Assembly: GCA_963610315.1 (NCBI GenBank)
Contig: CAVDMV010000002.1
Coordinates: 49,434 to 113,433, forward strand
Length of the DNA: 64,000 nucleotides
Direction: 5' to 3'
Source: UBA3210 sp963610315
GTDB lineage: Bacteria > Bacillota_I > Bacilli_A > RFN20 > CAG-449
The stretch's first letter is position 1. Every line of letters starts with the position of its first letter. Shown here in pieces: positions 61,126 through 64,000 of this stretch. The position numbers and the translations under genes are program-made. Under the pieces are notes generated by a model. It made no database searches. It was not told the DNA's origin and saw only the letters and a program-made list of their open reading frames with translations.

Positions 61126-61881
61126 ATGAGAAAAAAATTATTACTAGGTAACTGGAAAATGAATAAAACTGTCGCTGAAGCAAAAGAATTTGCTTCAAAG
61201 ACAGAAGAACTAGTTAAATTCGCTAAAGAACATGATGTTTTAGTTGGTGTTGCTCCTACTTATTTAGGCTTAGATGCAGTTAAATCTAATTCTAAAGGTT
61301 TAATTGTTGCTGCACAAAACTGCCATTATGAAGATCATGGTGCATTTACTGGTGAAGTAGCGATTCCTATGTTAAAAGAATTAGGAATTGATTGGTGTAT
61401 TATCGGTCATTCTGAAAGAAGAACATATGACAATGAAACTAACGAAAAATGTAACAAGAAAATTGTTAAGTTAGTTGAAAATGACATGGTTCCAGTTTAT
61501 TGCTGTGGAGAAACTCTCGCTCAATTTGATAATGGCGAAACTAAAGCTGTTGTTGAAGAACAAATTAGAGTTGGATTAGCTAATTTAAATAAAGAAGATT
61601 TAGCGCATGTTGTTGTAGCTTATGAACCTATTTGGTCAATTGGTACAGGCAAAAATGCTTCTAAAGAAATTGCAGAAGATATTTGTAAATTTATTAGAGA
61701 AACAATCCGTTCAATGTATGGCGATGTCGCGGATGATACTTTAATCTTATATGGTGGATCAGTTAAACCTGAAAACATTCAAGCTTATTTATCAGAAGCA
61801 GATGTTGATGGTGCATTAGTTGGCGGTGCTTCACTTAAAATTGATTCTTATGAAGCTATGCTCCATAACCTTGTTAAATAA
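61126..61881 (+). CDS. tpiA: Triose-phosphate isomerase
   Basis: Interconverts dihydroxyacetone phosphate and glyceraldehyde 3-phosphate, 251 residues. LLGNWKMNKT opens the barrel with the catalytic Lys; IGHSERRTY carries the catalytic His; VVVAYEPIWSIGTGKNAS carries the catalytic Glu, and LYGGSVKPENI binds phosphate. The pgk-tpiA pair is a standard glycolytic operon; GGAGAC in the pgk end provides the ribosome site. Confidence 0.98.
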   Translation: MRKKLLLGNWKMNKTVAEAKEFASKTEELVKFAKEHDVLVGVAPTYLGLDAVKSNSKGLIVAAQNCHYEDHGAFTGEVAIPMLKELGIDWCIIGHSERRTYDNETNEKCNKKIVKLVENDMVPVYCCGETLAQFDNGETKAVVEEQIRVGLANLNKEDLAHVVVAYEPIWSIGTGKNASKEIAEDICKFIRETIRSMYGDVADDTLILYGGSVKPENIQAYLSEADVDGALVGGASLKIDSYEAMLHNLVK

Positions 61882-61892
61882 TTAATATCTAT

Positions 61893-61920
61893 GAGAAGAG
61901 GGAAACCTCTTCTTTTTTTT
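61893..61920 (+). terminator. Intrinsic terminator of pgk-tpiA
   Basis: AGAAGAGG GAAA CCTCTTCT followed by seven or more T, just after the tpiA stop. Confidence 0.9.
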
Positions 61921-62009
61921 GAGAAAAAGCTAGAATAATCGGATTTGATAATAACATTCATGATGATATACATTAATTAAGCAAAATATTTTATCATTAA
62001 GATATTTTT

Positions 62010-62399
62010 ATGGCAACTAAGGGAGCTAGTAATAGATATGGTGGCTCAAAAGCTAGATTTAGTAATACTAATACGAATGGTGTGACATATCAATGGGCAA
62101 AAATTTTTAATAAAAATACTTTGAAAAATCATTTCGAAAGAAATAAGAAGAAATTTAATTTTGACTCTATAAAATCTTATGAACAACATGCGATTAGATT
62201 CGCAAATTTTGTTGATTATAACAATGTTGATATATATGTTGATAAAAACTTGACAACATATAAGTTCAATAATAAAACTAACGAATTAGCTATTATTAGT
62301 AAAAAAGGATATATTATTACGTACTATATAGTTAACGATAAATTTGTATATAATAAGAAAGGTGGAACTAGAGAATGTGTTCATATAAAAAAGAAATAA
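62010..62399 (+). CDS. Orphan polymorphic-toxin-like C-terminal nuclease module
   Basis: A 129-residue protein with an in-frame TAA twelve bases before the ATG, so the module has no delivery domain of its own. NTNGVTYQWAKIFNKNTLKN, a His-Phe-Glu stretch with many Lys, EQHAIRFANFVD and TTYKFNNKTNELAIISKKGY give a helix-then-sheet layout. It resembles the small RNase folds at the ends of contact-dependent toxins (BECR-like). No signal peptide is present. The ribosome site is weak. The next gene overlaps its end by 25 bases. The toxin assignment is from pattern and gene order, not from a search. Confidence 0.5.
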   Translation: MATKGASNRYGGSKARFSNTNTNGVTYQWAKIFNKNTLKNHFERNKKKFNFDSIKSYEQHAIRFANFVDYNNVDIYVDKNLTTYKFNNKTNELAIISKKGYIITYYIVNDKFVYNKKGGTRECVHIKKK

Positions 62400-62886
62400 A
62401 ATTTACAGTAAAATGTCCCGTATGTGGGATAGATGAATTTGAAAATCTTGAAAAATATAGAAAAGATAATGGATTAAGATATTTTAAACTAGATAGAAAG
62501 AATCATAAAAAAGTAGAAATTGATGCAATTGAAGCTAAGGGGATACACTGCTTTCATTGTGGCTGTTTTTTGATTTTAATCAATTGTTAGACTATGATTA
62601 TATTGGAACAATAAATTATTTTTTTGTAAATGATTTAAGAGAAAAGTATCAAGAAAAATTAAAAGATAATCCGAATTATTATTTCGAAGATGAACCGGAT
62701 GAATTTGATGGGCCACACATGTGTCCTATATGTGGAAAACATAAGTTTAAGTATATAGCCTCATATGATTTATGTCCGATATGTGGTTGGATTGATGATG
62801 GAACAGAAGATGATCCAGATGATGACTATTCAGAAGTAAATGTGATTAGTATATCAGATGCAAGAAAAAATAAAAAAGAATCCTAA
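62375..62886 (+). pseudogene. Zinc-ribbon / CPCC-type candidate immunity gene, frameshifted in a T6 run
   Basis: Frame one (62375-62590) starts behind AAGGTGG and has CPVCG and CFHCG. Frame two starts near 62557 and has CPICGKHKFKYIASYDLCPI followed by CGW, then Asp-rich DDGTEDDPDDDYSEV; this is a CPCC-family zinc ribbon seen in immunity proteins. A T6 run at 62566-62571 lies at the join, where one extra T would merge them into about 170 residues reading HCGCFFDFNQ. Near the end an A6 run (62872-62877) may be a second slip, since removing one A extends the frame to TAA at 62917. A CPCC gene after a toxin-like module supports a toxin-immunity pair. Confidence 0.5.
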
Positions 62887-63004
62887 ATATAAATATAAAG
62901 ATTTTGAAGATGATTAAGCTTTATTAATATTAATTTCTTATTTTTACTTTTAATTTACCATTAAGGAATATTATATTAGTATAGTAATGAAGGAGGAATT
63001 ATCA

Positions 63005-63700
63005 ATGAACGATTATTCATATACAAATCCATCGAGCACTAGTGATATTGATTCTACTAAAAGTTCGATTGTAAAAGTGTTCTTATACATGTTCTTAGGT
63101 TTATTAGTTACCGCGGGTGTATCAATTGGAACTTATTTCTTATTAGTATCAAGAGCTATGTCAGCAGATGCATACTTAACATTAACAATGATTTCTGCAA
63201 TTTGCTCGATCGTCTTAATATTTGTCGCTCAATTCTTAGTCTTAAGAAGAGGCAAAGGTGGTCAAATTACTTATTGGCTTTATACAGTGTGCATGGGTGT
63301 ATTACTTTCATCGTTTATGTTAGTATACGAACTTTCATCTTTAGGCTACATCTTCTTAGCGACCGCATCAGTATTCGCGATTATGGCAATCTATGGTTTA
63401 GTTACTAAAAAATCTACTATGGGATTAGGAATGTTTGCAGTTGGTGCATTATGGGGAGCGATGATTTTATCATTAATTAATATCTTCATGCACAATGCTG
63501 CAATCTACTATATTATTTCTTATGTAGGTTTAGCAGCAATGTTAGCGATTACAGCATTTGATGTCAACCAAACTAAGAAACTTGCTCAAGACGGAAACTT
63601 AAATGGTGGATTAGCAATTTATATGGCATTACAACTCTATACAGATTTCGTTTATATCTTCATTAGATTAGTAATGTTATTCGCTAGAGAAAAAAGATAA
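63005..63700 (+). CDS. BAX inhibitor-1 (BI-1/YccA) family membrane protein
   Basis: Started at the ATG at 63005, because AAGGAGG lies just before it, giving 231 residues and about seven membrane segments. VFLYMFLGLLVTAGVSIGTY opens the membrane part, and the family motif region GLAAMLAITAFDVNQTKKLA is near the end. YIFIRLVMLFAREKR closes the chain. Family members act in proton or Ca flux and membrane-stress control; the bacterial role is not settled. A terminator follows. Confidence 0.9.
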   Translation: MNDYSYTNPSSTSDIDSTKSSIVKVFLYMFLGLLVTAGVSIGTYFLLVSRAMSADAYLTLTMISAICSIVLIFVAQFLVLRRGKGGQITYWLYTVCMGVLLSSFMLVYELSSLGYIFLATASVFAIMAIYGLVTKKSTMGLGMFAVGALWGAMILSLINIFMHNAAIYYIISYVGLAAMLAITAFDVNQTKKLAQDGNLNGGLAIYMALQLYTDFVYIFIRLVMLFAREKR

Positions 63701-63724
63701 TATTATTATATATAATATAAGGAT

Positions 63725-63757
63725 AAGAACTCTTGAAAAATAGGGTTCTTTTTTCTT
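63725..63757 (+). terminator. Intrinsic terminator after the BI-1 gene
   Basis: AAGAACTC and GGGTTCTT pair across a ten-base loop, followed by TTTTCTTTTT. Confidence 0.8.
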
Positions 63758-63778
63758 TTTAAATTTTTAAAATTTCTC

Positions 63779-63807
63779 TTGCATTATACTTTAGACTATG
63801 GTTTAAT
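63779..63807 (+). promoter_or_regulatory. Possible upstream rRNA promoter
   Basis: TTGCAT and TTTAAT with a 17-base spacer, about 100 bases before the stronger promoter. Tandem promoters are common ahead of rRNA operons, but the -10 here is weak. Confidence 0.4.
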
Positions 63808-63878
63808 ATAGCAGTTGTCGCTTTTACGCGATAGCAAATACTAAATTAATAAAAAATATCAAAAAATAAAAATATTTG

Positions 63879-63907
63879 TTGACATTCAAAATTGATAGTA
63901 GTATTAT
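63879..63907 (+). promoter_or_regulatory. Main rRNA operon promoter
   Basis: Perfect TTGACA and TATTAT with a 17-base spacer. AT-rich sequence upstream could serve as an UP element. The transcript would begin near 63914 and run off the window into the 16S gene. Confidence 0.85.
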
Positions 63908-63913
63908 TAACAA

Positions 63914-64000
63914 GCAAGCGAAATTTGGGAGACCAAAAATGCTTGATCTGATCTTTGAAAACTAAGCAGAAATAAACAAACAACAACGTCAATTTTTTCA
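63914..64000 (+). other. rRNA leader, 5' part, cut by the window end
   Basis: The stretch CTTGATCTGATCTTTGAAAA with the following CTAAGCAGAAATAAAC resembles the conserved leader and box-A-like region that precedes 16S rRNA in Firmicutes. The mature 16S sequence is not in the window. The gene-free stretch 63701-64000 therefore holds a terminator, promoters and this leader. Confidence 0.7.

Noticed and set aside
1..64000. Standard code-4 (Mycoplasma-type) reading of the whole window
   Set aside because: Trp is written TGG in nearly every gene; in an AT-rich code-4 genome most Trp would be TGA. Only two TGA sites are affected, so I report it as a question, not a fact.
1..64000. CRISPR arrays, insertion sequences or prophage genes
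   Set aside because: No regularly spaced repeats, transposase or phage structural genes were seen.

Overview
The window is a very AT-rich stretch from a low-GC Gram-positive bacterium. It is most like an uncultured, gut-type lineage at the Bacilli/Mollicutes boundary (RF39/RFN20-like). That placement is inferred from gene content and order, not from a search. Supporting signs are Firmicutes-style ribosome binding sites, many lipoproteins, an HPr kinase, no L30 gene between rpsE and rplO, and a lysine riboswitch. Every gene I can support lies on the + strand, and the window ends in a ribosomal RNA promoter and leader. About seventy intact genes all end in TAA or TAG. TGA occurs as a stop only twice: once in the middle of a conserved-looking domain and once three codons before a TAA.

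Region by region. 1-6,652: 3' end of purB, then purA, a flavoprotein, L-serine dehydratase, pyrophosphatase and an alpha/beta hydrolase. 6,653-11,303: the str operon (rpsL, rpsG, fusA) and tuf with its own promoter. 11,317-13,203: a TGA-interrupted exported protein and a lipoprotein. 13,204-15,938: a lysine riboswitch controlling an ABC importer whose binding protein appears circularly permuted. 16,033-20,556: a lipoprotein, a deformylase-like protein and the queuosine genes tgt-queA-queH plus an unknown gene. 20,557-35,350: the S10/spc/alpha ribosomal cluster with secY, adk, map, infA and rpoA. 35,499-37,264: an exported putative cysteine peptidase-like protein and a frameshifted small membrane protein. 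37,341-38,201: udk and tRNA-Lys. 38,316-51,200: two RDD membrane proteins, then a sugar-type ABC importer with two binding proteins, a thermonuclease-like lipoprotein and OB-fold-like proteins. 51,234-59,766: a small membrane protein, uvrA-hprK-lgt-trxB, a frameshifted AbiEi-type antitoxin gene, then whiA and a small regulator. 59,872-61,920: pgk-tpiA. 62,010-62,917: a putative orphan toxin and zinc-ribbon immunity module. 63,005 to the end: a BI-1 family protein and the rrn promoter region.

How it fits together. Most of the window is core translation and glycolysis. The accessory logic is scavenging: lysine import under riboswitch control, and a surface nuclease joined to an ABC importer. 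With udk and purA/purB nearby, the latter suggests uptake of nucleic-acid breakdown products. The accessory genes, unlike the core genes, carry frameshifts in simple repeats (A7, T6, A6 and a TA repeat).

Most notable observations: (1) the circularly permuted lysine-binding lipoprotein; (2) near-total absence of TGA stops together with one TGA inside a domain; (3) the nuclease-OB-fold-ABC cluster; (4) the toxin/immunity and AbiEi loci broken at homopolymers, the latter with a centred double dyad in front.
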